Shown: positions 18,062 through 25,684 of the stretch, in pieces
Numbering within the stretch: the first letter of the stretch is position 1
How the letters are laid out: each line of letters starts with the position of its first letter
NCBI GenBank assembly: GCA_017525605.1
Contig: JAFXSM010000042.1
Coordinates: forward strand, 186,001-250,000
Length of the DNA stretch: 64,000 bases
Source of the DNA: Treponema sp.
GTDB lineage: Bacteria; Spirochaetota; Spirochaetia; Treponematales; Treponemataceae
Reading direction: 5' to 3'
The notes under the pieces: model-generated
Seen by the model: only the letters and a program-made list of their open reading frames with translations
The model's database searches: none
What the model was told of the DNA's origin: nothing
Translations under genes and position numbers: made by a program

Positions 18062-19567
18062 TCAGATGAATTCGAATCCGAAGTCGAAGCACAATTCCTG
18101 TGCCGCGTTCCATGCTGACTTTACCGCCATCGGAAGTCCGCCCGGCATTATCATTCTTTGACCAGCAAAATACAATCCGTTCACTGTCTTGCATTTTGAC
18201 GGGAACGACGTTGTCATCATTCCGGCTTTCATCAGGTTCATGTAGCCGCCCTCGAACGTCTTGCAGAAACGCTCGTTCGTAATCGACGTTGCCAAATCTG
18301 TGACTTCGATGTTTCCTTTGAACTCAGGGATTTTTTCTTCGAGAATCGCCGTGAGCTCTTCGATTGCCTTCTGTTTTTTCTCTTTGTATGTTCCGTCGTC
18401 CTTCGCTTTTTTCCAGTAATCGTAGAATTCGCCGAGTAGAAGGCACGAGACAGTAGAGCAGCCTTCAGGCGCATGGTTCGGGTAGAGCGCGTAGTTGTTC
18501 ACAGGAAGGACATAGAATTCTTTTCCGCCAGCAACGAACGGTTTTTCAAGCGGAATGAGCATCGAGCGAGGATAATCTTTGAGATTCGCCTTTATTCCGA
18601 AACCGAAGAACATATCCTGCTCAGAAATTGAGATTTCACGCATCTTCGGAATCCATTTTTCCTCAAGCGGATTTTCCTTGTCGAAAAGAGTGTCGATTGC
18701 CTGCCGTGCGTCCTGCGTGACGAGAACAGCATCTGCAGCAATGAAAGCCCCGTTTGCGATTACGCCCGTGACTTTTTTCTTTCCGTTTGAGTCTTTTTCT
18801 ATGCAGACTTTCTCGACATTCTGCCTGTATTCGATTTTTCCGCCGAGGCTTGTGAATGTCTCCGCCATGTTCTTCGCCATTCTAGCAGAGCCGCCTTCCG
18901 GGTATCCGCAGTCGCCGCTTGAGAAAGATCCGAGAGTGTAAATCAGCGAAAGCGCGTTGTAGTCCTGGTTAATCATTCCGCCGATTAAGTTCCGCACGTC
19001 CTTGTTCTTGAACTTGCTTATGTAATCCCGTCCCGAAGTGTTTTTGAGATACAAAACACGAAGCGCGGCAGTCCACATTTTCAGGACTTCGCCGATTTGT
19101 GGCTTTTTCGGATTCCTGCATTTCAGTCCGCTTTTGTCTTTTATAAGAAGATGGACATTTTTGTAATACGAAATGTCCTTGCAAAGTCGGTCAATCATCT
19201 TTTTGTCTTCAGGCGCATGGTTCAGAAGCTCTTCGCGGAGTTTTTGTGTGTCGCGGTAAAGGCAGAGTTTTTTTCCGCCGCCAATCATCAGAGTGTAAAT
19301 CGGGTCTTTGTAGAAAACAGGGTTGTTGTCCTGCAATGCGCCTACTTCTTTCCAAATTTTGTAGAGCGGGATTTTTTCGGAAGAGCCTGTGAGCCAGTGC
19401 AGTCCGCCCTCAAAATAATATCCTTTGCGGCTCCAGCTTGCAGAAAGTCCGCCCGGAACGACATGATGCTCCAAAATCGTCACGTCGAATCCAGACCGCT
19501 CGGCATACACGCCAGCTCCCAATCCCGCAATTCCGGCACCAACAATCAAAAGTTTCGGCTTGTCCAT
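18062..19567 (-). CDS. CrtI/phytoene-desaturase-like FAD oxidoreductase
   Basis: 501 residues. N-terminal FAD-binding motif GAGIAGLGAG, then the carotenoid-desaturase-type block ILEHHVVPGGLSASW with GGLHWLTG. The C-terminal GLYFAGQRMIMPGGLP is the second FAD signature of the CrtI/retinol-saturase group. The family desaturates, saturates or isomerises polyene chains, so it probably tailors the polyene of this cluster. Spacers of ~48 bp on both sides, unlike the ATGA overlaps elsewhere in the operon, suggest later insertion. Confidence 0.85.
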   Translation of the reverse strand: MDKPKLLIVGAGIAGLGAGVYAERSGFDVTILEHHVVPGGLSASWSRKGYYFEGGLHWLTGSSEKIPLYKIWKEVGALQDNNPVFYKDPIYTLMIGGGKKLCLYRDTQKLREELLNHAPEDKKMIDRLCKDISYYKNVHLLIKDKSGLKCRNPKKPQIGEVLKMWTAALRVLYLKNTSGRDYISKFKNKDVRNLIGGMINQDYNALSLIYTLGSFSSGDCGYPEGGSARMAKNMAETFTSLGGKIEYRQNVEKVCIEKDSNGKKKVTGVIANGAFIAADAVLVTQDARQAIDTLFDKENPLEEKWIPKMREISISEQDMFFGFGIKANLKDYPRSMLIPLEKPFVAGGKEFYVLPVNNYALYPNHAPEGCSTVSCLLLGEFYDYWKKAKDDGTYKEKKQKAIEELTAILEEKIPEFKGNIEVTDLATSITNERFCKTFEGGYMNLMKAGMMTTSFPSKCKTVNGLYFAGQRMIMPGGLPMAVKSAWNAAQELCFDFGFEFI

Positions 19568-19610
19568 TTTTCCCCCAATTCCTTTTTCGCAATTTGCAAT
19601 TCAGTTTTTT

Positions 19611-19623
19611 AGTTTTCAGTTTT
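19611..19623. repeat. 13-bp direct repeat flanking the FAD oxidoreductase gene, copy 2
   Basis: AGTTTTCAGTTTT, identical to 18042-18054, overlaps the 3' end of the dehydratase gene. On the minus strand both spacers are purine-rich with GAAAACTGAAAA-like runs. Confidence 0.6.
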
Positions 19624-20053
19624 CCATTTTCATAAGCGTGAGTTTTCCGTCGCCGCTCTTTTTGCCATCGATGAAGAAATCCGCGCCGTATGCGTGAACG
19701 TTTCCCATTTCGGATTCGAGCGCGACCGCGACGTTCACGAAAAGGTCAGAATGTAAGATATCAAAATCAAAGTGGAAATTCGACACGCTCAGGACGAATC
19801 CGACATCCGCACTCTGATTTTTCATTTTCGATTCCGCACCGAGCATTGCAGCGACAGTCTGAGAAGCGAATTCCAGAAGAACATAATTCGGAACACCGCC
19901 AAGACTTTTGTCGAAGAAAATGCATTCGTCAGTGATTTTCGTCCTCGATTCCGCCTCGTGTTTTTCAAAATCGCAGCGGACGATTTCGTCTATCAAGCGC
20001 ATTTTTCCCTTCTGCGGCAAAATTTCAGCTAGCTCGTCGCGATTTATTTTCAT
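19616..20053 (-). CDS. ApeP-like 3-hydroxyacyl-ACP dehydratase
   Basis: 145 residues, hot-dog fold. LPQKGKMRLIDEIV at 12-25, GGVPNYVLLEFASQTVAAMLG at 52-72, with the Glu61/Gln65 helix typical of the ApeP-type dehydratases of aryl polyene clusters. It would remove water from the 3-hydroxyacyl chain to give the trans double bond. The start at 20053 is chosen because ATGA overlaps the ketosynthase stop; the longer upstream frame is Arg/Lys-rich and non-conserved. Confidence 0.85.
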   Translation of the reverse strand: MKINRDELAEILPQKGKMRLIDEIVRCDFEKHEAESRTKITDECIFFDKSLGGVPNYVLLEFASQTVAAMLGAESKMKNQSADVGFVLSVSNFHFDFDILHSDLFVNVAVALESEMGNVHAYGADFFIDGKKSGDGKLTLMKMEN

Positions 20054-21261
20054 TCGGATTTTCCTTTTTCGTTTTCGTGTCGTTTTCCGATTACGAGGCT
20101 CACATTGCAGCCGCCGAACGCAAACGAGTTGCTCATGCAGATTTGAATTTTCCGGTTCGTGTCGCAAGTGCGGACAAGATTCAGTTTCGGAAGTTCTTCG
20201 TCCTGCACTCCGTCGTTCAAATGCACTGGCAATTTCTGATTCTTGATTGCAAGGAAGCACGCGGCAAGCTCCAATGCGCCAGCAGCTCCGAGTGTGTGTC
20301 CCGTCATCGGTTTCGTTCCGCTTGCAGCTGTGTTAAGCCCAATAAAAATCTCGTTCACTGCTTTTGCTTCCATTGAATCGTTCAGTTTTGTTCCTGTAGC
20401 GTGAAGGTTTATGTAGTCGATTTGTTCTGGTTCGATTTCTGCGTCCTTCAATGCGCTTTTCATCGCAGCTGCGGCCCCGCTTCCGTCCGCAAGTGGGGCT
20501 GTCATGTGCGACGCGTCCGAGCTTTCCCCAGTTCCGAAAAGCTCCGTTTCCGTTCCGTCCAAATCTTCTTTTGAGAGCACGAAGAACGCCGCTCCTTCGC
20601 CCAATGTTATCCCGTGACGATTTTTGCTCATCGGGTTCGTGATTTCGCTTGAAACTGCGCCGAGAGAATCGAATCCCAAAAGCACAGTCGGAGACGCTAC
20701 ATCGACTCCGCCGCAAATCACAGCGTCCGCCATTCCGCATTGGATAAGCTCCTTCGCATTGAAAATCGCGCTCGCACTGGAAGAGCACGCTGTGGAGAAC
20801 GCAAGCGAAAGTCCTGTTATGCCGAATTTTTTCGAGCAATATGTGGCAGGATAATCCGCACCCTGAGCTTCGATTTCGTAATTCTCAGGAAAACTGCCCT
20901 TCTCAAAGAAGTCGCGATGTGCTGCGAGCGAAAGCTCAGAGCCGTTGTCGCAGCTTCCGATGCACACAGCGATTCTTTCGCTTCCGAAACGCGCAATCGC
21001 TTTTTCGATAGTCGGCTTTATCTGTTCCAACGCCGCATCGAGAATCTGGATAAGGCGCATGTCGAATTTGTCGTTTGTCTTTTTCAGTTTTGCGTCGTCG
21101 ATTTTTCCGACGAAGAATTTTTTATCTTCTCCGTCCTCTGTTTTTCCGCATACGACTGTCTTTATTCCGCTTTGGTTTCCTGTCACAAGCGAATCGAAAA
21201 ATTCACTTTGGTTTGACCCTGCCGCACAAAGAACTGCGGGATTTGACAAAAATAATTTCAT
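20050..21261 (-). CDS. Beta-ketoacyl-ACP synthase (ApeO-like)
   Basis: 403-residue condensing enzyme with the full triad: Cys159 (STACSSS), His287 (LHATGTKLND) and His322 (MTGHTLGAAGA), plus the C-terminal NSFAFGGCN loop. It would extend the polyene by two carbons per cycle. The start at 21261 gives an ATGA overlap with the thioesterase stop. It is the only complete ketosynthase in the cluster. Confidence 0.95.
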   Translation of the reverse strand: MKLFLSNPAVLCAAGSNQSEFFDSLVTGNQSGIKTVVCGKTEDGEDKKFFVGKIDDAKLKKTNDKFDMRLIQILDAALEQIKPTIEKAIARFGSERIAVCIGSCDNGSELSLAAHRDFFEKGSFPENYEIEAQGADYPATYCSKKFGITGLSLAFSTACSSSASAIFNAKELIQCGMADAVICGGVDVASPTVLLGFDSLGAVSSEITNPMSKNRHGITLGEGAAFFVLSKEDLDGTETELFGTGESSDASHMTAPLADGSGAAAAMKSALKDAEIEPEQIDYINLHATGTKLNDSMEAKAVNEIFIGLNTAASGTKPMTGHTLGAAGALELAACFLAIKNQKLPVHLNDGVQDEELPKLNLVRTCDTNRKIQICMSNSFAFGGCNVSLVIGKRHENEKGKSE

Positions 21262-21683
21262 TTCAGCAATGCCTCGACTTTTTCTGTAAAACATTTTGGG
21301 CAGACGAACTGCGACTCTTTCGTGTCAGCTTTTATGCACATCTGGTTCACGTTGCCTTTCGTTGTCAGTTCGCCTGTTTCCGCGTTGTAAAGCTCGAATT
21401 TCATCTGAATCATGTTCTCGTATTCGACAAGAATCGCCTTTGCTTTGCATCTGTCGCCGAATTTCAGCGATTTCAGATATTTGACTTTCAAATCGGTCAC
21501 GGGAAAACTGTAGCCAGACTTTTCCATTTCGATGTAGTTGTAGCCGATTCTGTCCAGGAGTGCGCATCGAGCGCGCTCGAAATAGTTGATGTAATTTCCG
21601 TGCCAGACAATCCCCATCGGGTCGCAGTCATTGAAATCGACTTTGAATTCGATTTCCTCGGAAAGATATTTTTCTTCGTCCAT
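21258..21683 (-). CDS. Hot-dog acyl thioesterase (ApeK-like)
   Basis: 141 residues of the 4-hydroxybenzoyl-CoA thioesterase family: VDFNDCDPMGIVWHGNYINY holds the Asp21/His28/Tyr31 signature, followed by FERAR. In APE clusters this enzyme releases or edits acyl-ACP. The start at 21683 sits 4 nt after the upstream acyltransferase stop; the longer frame has an implausible basic N-terminus. Four Cys/His near the C-terminus (FVCPKCFTE) are unusual for the family. Confidence 0.88.
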   Translation of the reverse strand: MDEEKYLSEEIEFKVDFNDCDPMGIVWHGNYINYFERARCALLDRIGYNYIEMEKSGYSFPVTDLKVKYLKSLKFGDRCKAKAILVEYENMIQMKFELYNAETGELTTKGNVNQMCIKADTKESQFVCPKCFTEKVEALLK

Positions 21684-21687
21684 TGTT

Positions 21688-22605
21688 TTATTCGCCCCAA
21701 AAATCAAAGAAATTGTACCATTGATACGGATGATTTCTGCACAAATCCTCAAGATTTTGCGCGTAGTTTTCCGCGGATTTTTGTATCCGCACTTCACGCT
21801 CTTTTCGTCCGCAGTCAAAGCCGATTTTGTTTTTCTTCACGAACATATCGTATTTTGCGCCGAGCGAGAAATCGCGATGCCGAAGCCCGTTCACGAAATA
21901 CGTCGGAGCATTCAGAAGCGAAACAAGAAGGAACACGCCGTACGGAAAATTCGCTTTTTTGCCAAGAAATTCGATTCCGATGTTCCTGTCGGTGTGCGCG
22001 CTCACTCTGTCGCCCGCAATCACGATTACTTCGCCGTTCTCAAGCCGCTCCTGCAGCAAAATAATCGTCTCAGGCCCGATGTCGTTCGAATTTACGATAT
22101 GAAAGCTAGAATCTTCGTTCACCTGATTCAGAAGCGAGTTGAAGCCTTTGGAGATGTTCGCGTCGGAAATCGTCGTTATGGACATTTTTCTTTTTGTGCC
22201 GGATTCTCCGATTGACGCAAGACCTTTGAGCATCTGCGCGTTTCCGAGGTGCGAAATCAAAAGCACCGCGCCGCGCCCGGAATCGATTGTTTCGACCAAA
22301 TCCTTTACGTCGTCGTCCTGCCAAGTCACGTTCGAAAAATTCAGTTTTCCTGCCCACGCCTGCACGTCCTCAACAAGGTTGATTGCAAAGCAGACGATGT
22401 GCTTGAGGGAGCTTCCTCTTCTTCCGAGATTCGAAAAATACTGCTTCGAGAATTTTCTTGCGCCAGATGAGAACGTCCAGTAAAAAAATCCGACGAAGAT
22501 TGCGAAAAATCTGAAAAAGAACGAAGGCAGGATTTTCAGGCACTTGAACATGAGGTAATAGCCGAGCGAGTTGTCCTGTTTCTGCTCGTACCAGTTATCT
22601 GCCAT
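21688..22605 (-). CDS. LpxL/HtrB-like lysophospholipid acyltransferase
   Basis: 305 residues; N-terminal membrane helix (~22-46) and acyltransferase core with ISHLGNAQ at ~117-124. LpxL enzymes use HX4D/E; here His119 is followed at +5 by Gln124, so the catalytic acid appears replaced. A later GDRVSAH and FLGKKANFPYGV match the family. In known APE clusters this domain is usually fused to the glycosyltransferase; here the two are separate genes overlapping by 11 nt. A GGAG site inside the upstream gene precedes the ATG. Confidence 0.85.
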   Translation of the reverse strand: MADNWYEQKQDNSLGYYLMFKCLKILPSFFFRFFAIFVGFFYWTFSSGARKFSKQYFSNLGRRGSSLKHIVCFAINLVEDVQAWAGKLNFSNVTWQDDDVKDLVETIDSGRGAVLLISHLGNAQMLKGLASIGESGTKRKMSITTISDANISKGFNSLLNQVNEDSSFHIVNSNDIGPETIILLQERLENGEVIVIAGDRVSAHTDRNIGIEFLGKKANFPYGVFLLVSLLNAPTYFVNGLRHRDFSLGAKYDMFVKKNKIGFDCGRKEREVRIQKSAENYAQNLEDLCRNHPYQWYNFFDFWGE

Positions 22606-23356
22606 TGATTTTTCTCCAGAGAAGAATCGGACTTCTGAAAATCATTCCGACGAAGAACTTTGTGAACACCCACGAAATCCGAACGTTGTCCCTGAACGGA
22701 TGGAAATTCGATACTCCGTCAGTCGGGTATGTGACTTTGACTGGGTAGAATTCGTATTTCACGCCTTTCCAAATGAGCTTAATCAGAATGTCGATGTCGA
22801 ATCCCATTCTTGAGTCGATGTGTCCTTTGCGCAAAAAATCGCAGGTCGCTTTCACAGGATAAATCCGAAATCCGCAAAGCGAATCCACGATTCCGTTCGA
22901 CCAAGTGACGATTGCGCACCAGCCGTTTGCGAACCTGTGTCCGCCCTTTCTGTGCTCCGGCGCGCTCTCGTCGAATTCAGGGTAGCCGCAGATGAGTTTT
23001 TCAGGATTTTCACGTGATTTTTCAAAGAAGAAGGCGCAGCGGCTCGAATCATGCTGTCCGTCCGCGTCGAGCTGCAGAACGTGCGTGAAGCCGAGCTCCT
23101 CCGCTTTCATCATTCCGTTTCTGAACGCAACGCCCTTTCCGTAGTTTTTGTCGTTCGCGATGAGCTTTACGAATTCGCCGTGTTTTTCCGTTATTTCCGA
23201 AAGATATTTTTTTGTTTCGTCTGCATTTCCGTCATCGACAAGAATTATCGTTATACCGTTTCCTTTGCAGAATGTTTCAAGCCCGTCCACAACTTGCGCA
23301 CACGCTTTTCCGTGGTTGTATACTGGAATCAAAATTGCCGGTTTGTAATTAGTCAT
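22595..23356 (-). CDS. Family 2 glycosyltransferase
   Basis: 253 residues: ILIPVYNHG at 8-16, VDDGNADET, and the DXD-type LDADGQHD at 96-103 for metal-nucleotide-sugar binding. It corresponds to the glycosyltransferase half of ApeJ and would attach a sugar or transfer the polyene to its carrier. It is the first gene of the second half of the cluster and has its own extended -10 box 6 nt before the ATG. Confidence 0.92.
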   Translation of the reverse strand: MTNYKPAILIPVYNHGKACAQVVDGLETFCKGNGITIILVDDGNADETKKYLSEITEKHGEFVKLIANDKNYGKGVAFRNGMMKAEELGFTHVLQLDADGQHDSSRCAFFFEKSRENPEKLICGYPEFDESAPEHRKGGHRFANGWCAIVTWSNGIVDSLCGFRIYPVKATCDFLRKGHIDSRMGFDIDILIKLIWKGVKYEFYPVKVTYPTDGVSNFHPFRDNVRISWVFTKFFVGMIFRSPILLWRKINGR

Positions 23357-23362
23357 TCCCTG

Positions 23363-23371
23363 ATTATACCA
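23363..23371 (-). promoter_or_regulatory. Extended -10 of the GT2-led operon (leaderless arrangement)
   Basis: On the minus strand TGG-TATAAT, a perfect hexamer, ends 6 nt before the ATG at 23356. Confidence 0.68.
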
Positions 23372-23445
23372 AAAAAGGCGCGTTGTCGAAAATCAGCATT
23401 AAAGCCGATAATTTCAAGGGATTTTATTTTTTGATTCTTGTGATG

Positions 23446-23454
23446 TGTTAAAAT
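23446..23454 (+). promoter_or_regulatory. Extended -10 before the secreted repeat protein
   Basis: TGT-TAAAAT, 14 nt before the ATG at 23469, leaving a very short leader with only a weak purine stretch (AGTAGAG). Confidence 0.45.
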
Positions 23455-23468
23455 TAGTAGAGTCTTTT

Positions 23469-25160
23469 ATGTTTAAAAAACTGGTTTCTGCGTTTTGTTT
23501 TTTATTTTTCTCGTTTTTGTATGCGGAAGATTGGTATGTCTGCTTGTCTTCTTTTAGGGACGAGAAGAGCGCGATGAAGAAAATGCAGTTTTTTGAGGAG
23601 CACGACTGCCCGACGTTCGCAGGGAAAATCGAGACTGAGAGCGGAACTCTTATCCGCATTTTTTACGAGCAGAAATTCGAAAGCCAGAACGAAGCTATAA
23701 AATTCAAGAACCAGATGGAAAGCGCGGGTGCATTCGATTTTCTGAATGACGATGATTTGTGGTGCGTCCAGTATTCCGACAAAATGTACAAGCCGAATCC
23801 CAAATATGCGAACAAAAAGCCGAACAAAGCTGAAAATATCTCGGAAGAAGAATATCCGCCTTCGAAAAAAGAAGAGCCAGTAAAAAATGATTCTCCTGCA
23901 AAAGTCATCGTCGAAGAAATTCCTGTGGACAAAAATGTGGAAGTCGCAAAGGAAATTCCCTATGAAACTCCGGTGACCGTAATCGAAAACAAGGAAGTCA
24001 TCCGCGAAATTCCTGTCGAGGTGATAAAAGAAGTTCCGAAAGAAGTTCTCGTCGAAGTTCCCGTGACCGTAATCGAGGAACGCGAGGTCGTGAAGGAAGT
24101 TGTGCGCGAAGTTCCGACAATCGTAATCGAGGAAGTTGAGAAACCCGTCATCAAGGAAGTGGTGAAAGAGGTCGTGAAGGAAATCGTCAAGGAAGTTCCA
24201 GTCGTAAAAGAAGTCGTCCGCGAAGTAGTGAAGGAAGTGCCGGTCGAAAAACTCGTTGAAGTCGTAAAAGAAGTTCCGGTAGAAAAAGAAGTAATCCGCG
24301 AGGTCATAAAAGAAGTTCCTGTCGAAAAAATCGTGGAAGTCATCAAGGAAGTGCCGGCGGAAAAAGAAACGAAAGCCGAGCCGAAAAATTCCGACGAAAA
24401 AGAAGATCCGAAAGCGGACGCAGAAAAGAACAAGAAAGACCGCGAGAAAAAGCTCAAGTCAAAGAAGAGAACGCTCGTTATTCGTGACAGCGACACCGGC
24501 GAGCCAGTCGAAAGCGCGAACATCAACATCGACGATATGTATGACGTTGAGACAGGCGAGGACGGAAAGGTGCGGATTCCTGACGAAATCGGAGACGGCG
24601 AGCACAAAATCGTCATCACGAAAGAGAAATACGTCCAGACGGAGCAGAATGTCTCTGTCTCCAACGACAACATAACGAGCATAAACCAGATTTCGATTCC
24701 GAAAGCTGTCGATTACGAGCGGATAAAAATCGCCGTTGAATGGACGCGCGGAATCACGGATTTGGATGCGCGGATTGTCGTGGAAGGAAATCAGATTTAC
24801 TACAAGAACCGGAAATACGAGAACGTACATTTGGACAAGGACTCAAGAACCGCGCCTGGAGTCGAGACAATCTCAATCGACAGGGTTGATTCCGAAAAAG
24901 TCTATTCCGTGTACGTCACCGATTTCGACAATTACAAGTCGAACACCTCAAAGAAACTTTCGAATTCAGATGCGAAAGTCACGATTTGGATGAACAACGA
25001 CTACTACACCACGGTAAAGCCGCCGAAAAACATCGTCGGCTACAAGTGGCATGTCTTTGACGTGATAGATTCCGAAGTCGTCCTCGTGAACACGATTGTC
25101 GCCGAAACGATGAAAGCGTCCATCACAAAGCCAGTAGAAAAAACAAAAGACGCAAAATAA
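23469..25160 (+). CDS. Secreted SPOR-like protein with VKEVPVEK repeats and DUF2135-like C-terminus
   Basis: 563 residues from the ATG at 23469, which gives a clean signal peptide (FKKLVSAFCFLFFSFLYA). Residues ~22-100 resemble a SPOR-type domain (DWYVCLSSFRDEKSA). Residues ~150-300 are a long run of valine/glutamate/lysine repeats (KEVPVEK, REVVKEV), predicted extended or coiled and periplasm-spanning. After a carboxypeptidase-regulatory-like segment, residues ~418-500 (GITDLDARIVVEGNQIYYKNR) resemble DUF2135/YfaP. It lies between the two halves of the APE-like cluster on the opposite strand. The function is unknown. Confidence 0.8.
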   Translation: MFKKLVSAFCFLFFSFLYAEDWYVCLSSFRDEKSAMKKMQFFEEHDCPTFAGKIETESGTLIRIFYEQKFESQNEAIKFKNQMESAGAFDFLNDDDLWCVQYSDKMYKPNPKYANKKPNKAENISEEEYPPSKKEEPVKNDSPAKVIVEEIPVDKNVEVAKEIPYETPVTVIENKEVIREIPVEVIKEVPKEVLVEVPVTVIEEREVVKEVVREVPTIVIEEVEKPVIKEVVKEVVKEIVKEVPVVKEVVREVVKEVPVEKLVEVVKEVPVEKEVIREVIKEVPVEKIVEVIKEVPAEKETKAEPKNSDEKEDPKADAEKNKKDREKKLKSKKRTLVIRDSDTGEPVESANINIDDMYDVETGEDGKVRIPDEIGDGEHKIVITKEKYVQTEQNVSVSNDNITSINQISIPKAVDYERIKIAVEWTRGITDLDARIVVEGNQIYYKNRKYENVHLDKDSRTAPGVETISIDRVDSEKVYSVYVTDFDNYKSNTSKKLSNSDAKVTIWMNNDYYTTVKPPKNIVGYKWHVFDVIDSEVVLVNTIVAETMKASITKPVEKTKDAK

Positions 25161-25171
25161 AACAATAAATC

Positions 25172-25329
25172 GAATATCGAGTTAATGCAAAATGTAAAAG
25201 TTGGAAACAAGCTCACGGCGGGAACCCGATACCAAAGACGGCAGTACCGCTTCGCGGTGGCTGAGTGTCTTTGGCATCGGAACCCCGCCTACGCTTGTTT
25301 CCAGTTTTGCTTCGTCAAATTCGACATTC
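25172..25329. repeat. ~160-bp palindromic element, copy 1
   Basis: Terminal inverted repeats GAATATCGAG (left) and TCGACATTC (right). Inside are nested arms: GGAAACAAGC with GCTTGTTTCC, then CCAAAGAC with GTCTTTGG, and a CGCTTCGCGG core. In reverse orientation it aligns end to end with copies 2 and 3. It sits between convergent genes and may also terminate both. Confidence 0.8.
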
Positions 25330-25338
25330 GACATAATT

Positions 25339-25363
25339 GATTCTGAAACAAATTCAGAATGAC
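25339..25363. repeat. 25-bp hairpin repeat, copy A
   Basis: ATTCTGAA pairs with TTCAGAAT around ACAAA. A second copy at 35569-35593 (reverse strand) differs at two positions that pair with each other. Confidence 0.65.
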
Positions 25364-25369
25364 GAATCT

Positions 25370-25684
25370 TCAAACGAAATATGTTCCGCTTGAATACAAA
25401 ACTGTTTTGTCGCCGCTTCTGATTTCGAACGTGATTTTTTTCGTGTCGTCTTCCGTGTCGTCCTGCACGATTTTCAGGAAAACGACCGCGCCCGGCAGAA
25501 TCTTCTCGTTGAATTTTATCCGCTTGATTTTTTTGATTCGTACAGGAACTGAAAACTGCATACCTGCAACGTGCGCGACCAAATCGAGCTGCGCCACGGC
25601 AGGCATGAGCGGAAACGACGGAAAATGCCCGTCGAAAAATTCAGAATCGGCTTTTATTTCGAGCGTTGTCTCAAATTTTTTCAT
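25370..25684 (-). CDS. ApeI-like 3-hydroxyacyl-ACP dehydratase
   Basis: 104-residue hot-dog protein with FFDGHFPSFPLMPA at 16-29; His20 is the FabZ-type catalytic histidine. It is very short, as ApeI proteins are. Its start overlaps the AMP-ligase stop (ATGA). It probably works as a pair with the second dehydratase at 19616. A 25-bp hairpin repeat and palindromic element copy 1 lie just downstream and end this part of the cluster. Confidence 0.85.
   Translation of the reverse strand: MKKFETTLEIKADSEFFDGHFPSFPLMPAVAQLDLVAHVAGMQFSVPVRIKKIKRIKFNEKILPGAVVFLKIVQDDTEDDTKKITFEIRSGDKTVLYSSGTYFV

Noticed and set aside
21075..22064. A 329-codon plus-strand frame opposite the thioesterase and LpxL-type genes
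   Set aside because: Phe/Arg-rich antisense frame with no family features; the minus-strand genes have clear motifs and overlaps.
23925..24370. The regular repeats here as a CRISPR array
   Set aside because: The periodicity is an in-frame Val/Glu/Lys peptide repeat with no spacers and no cas genes nearby.
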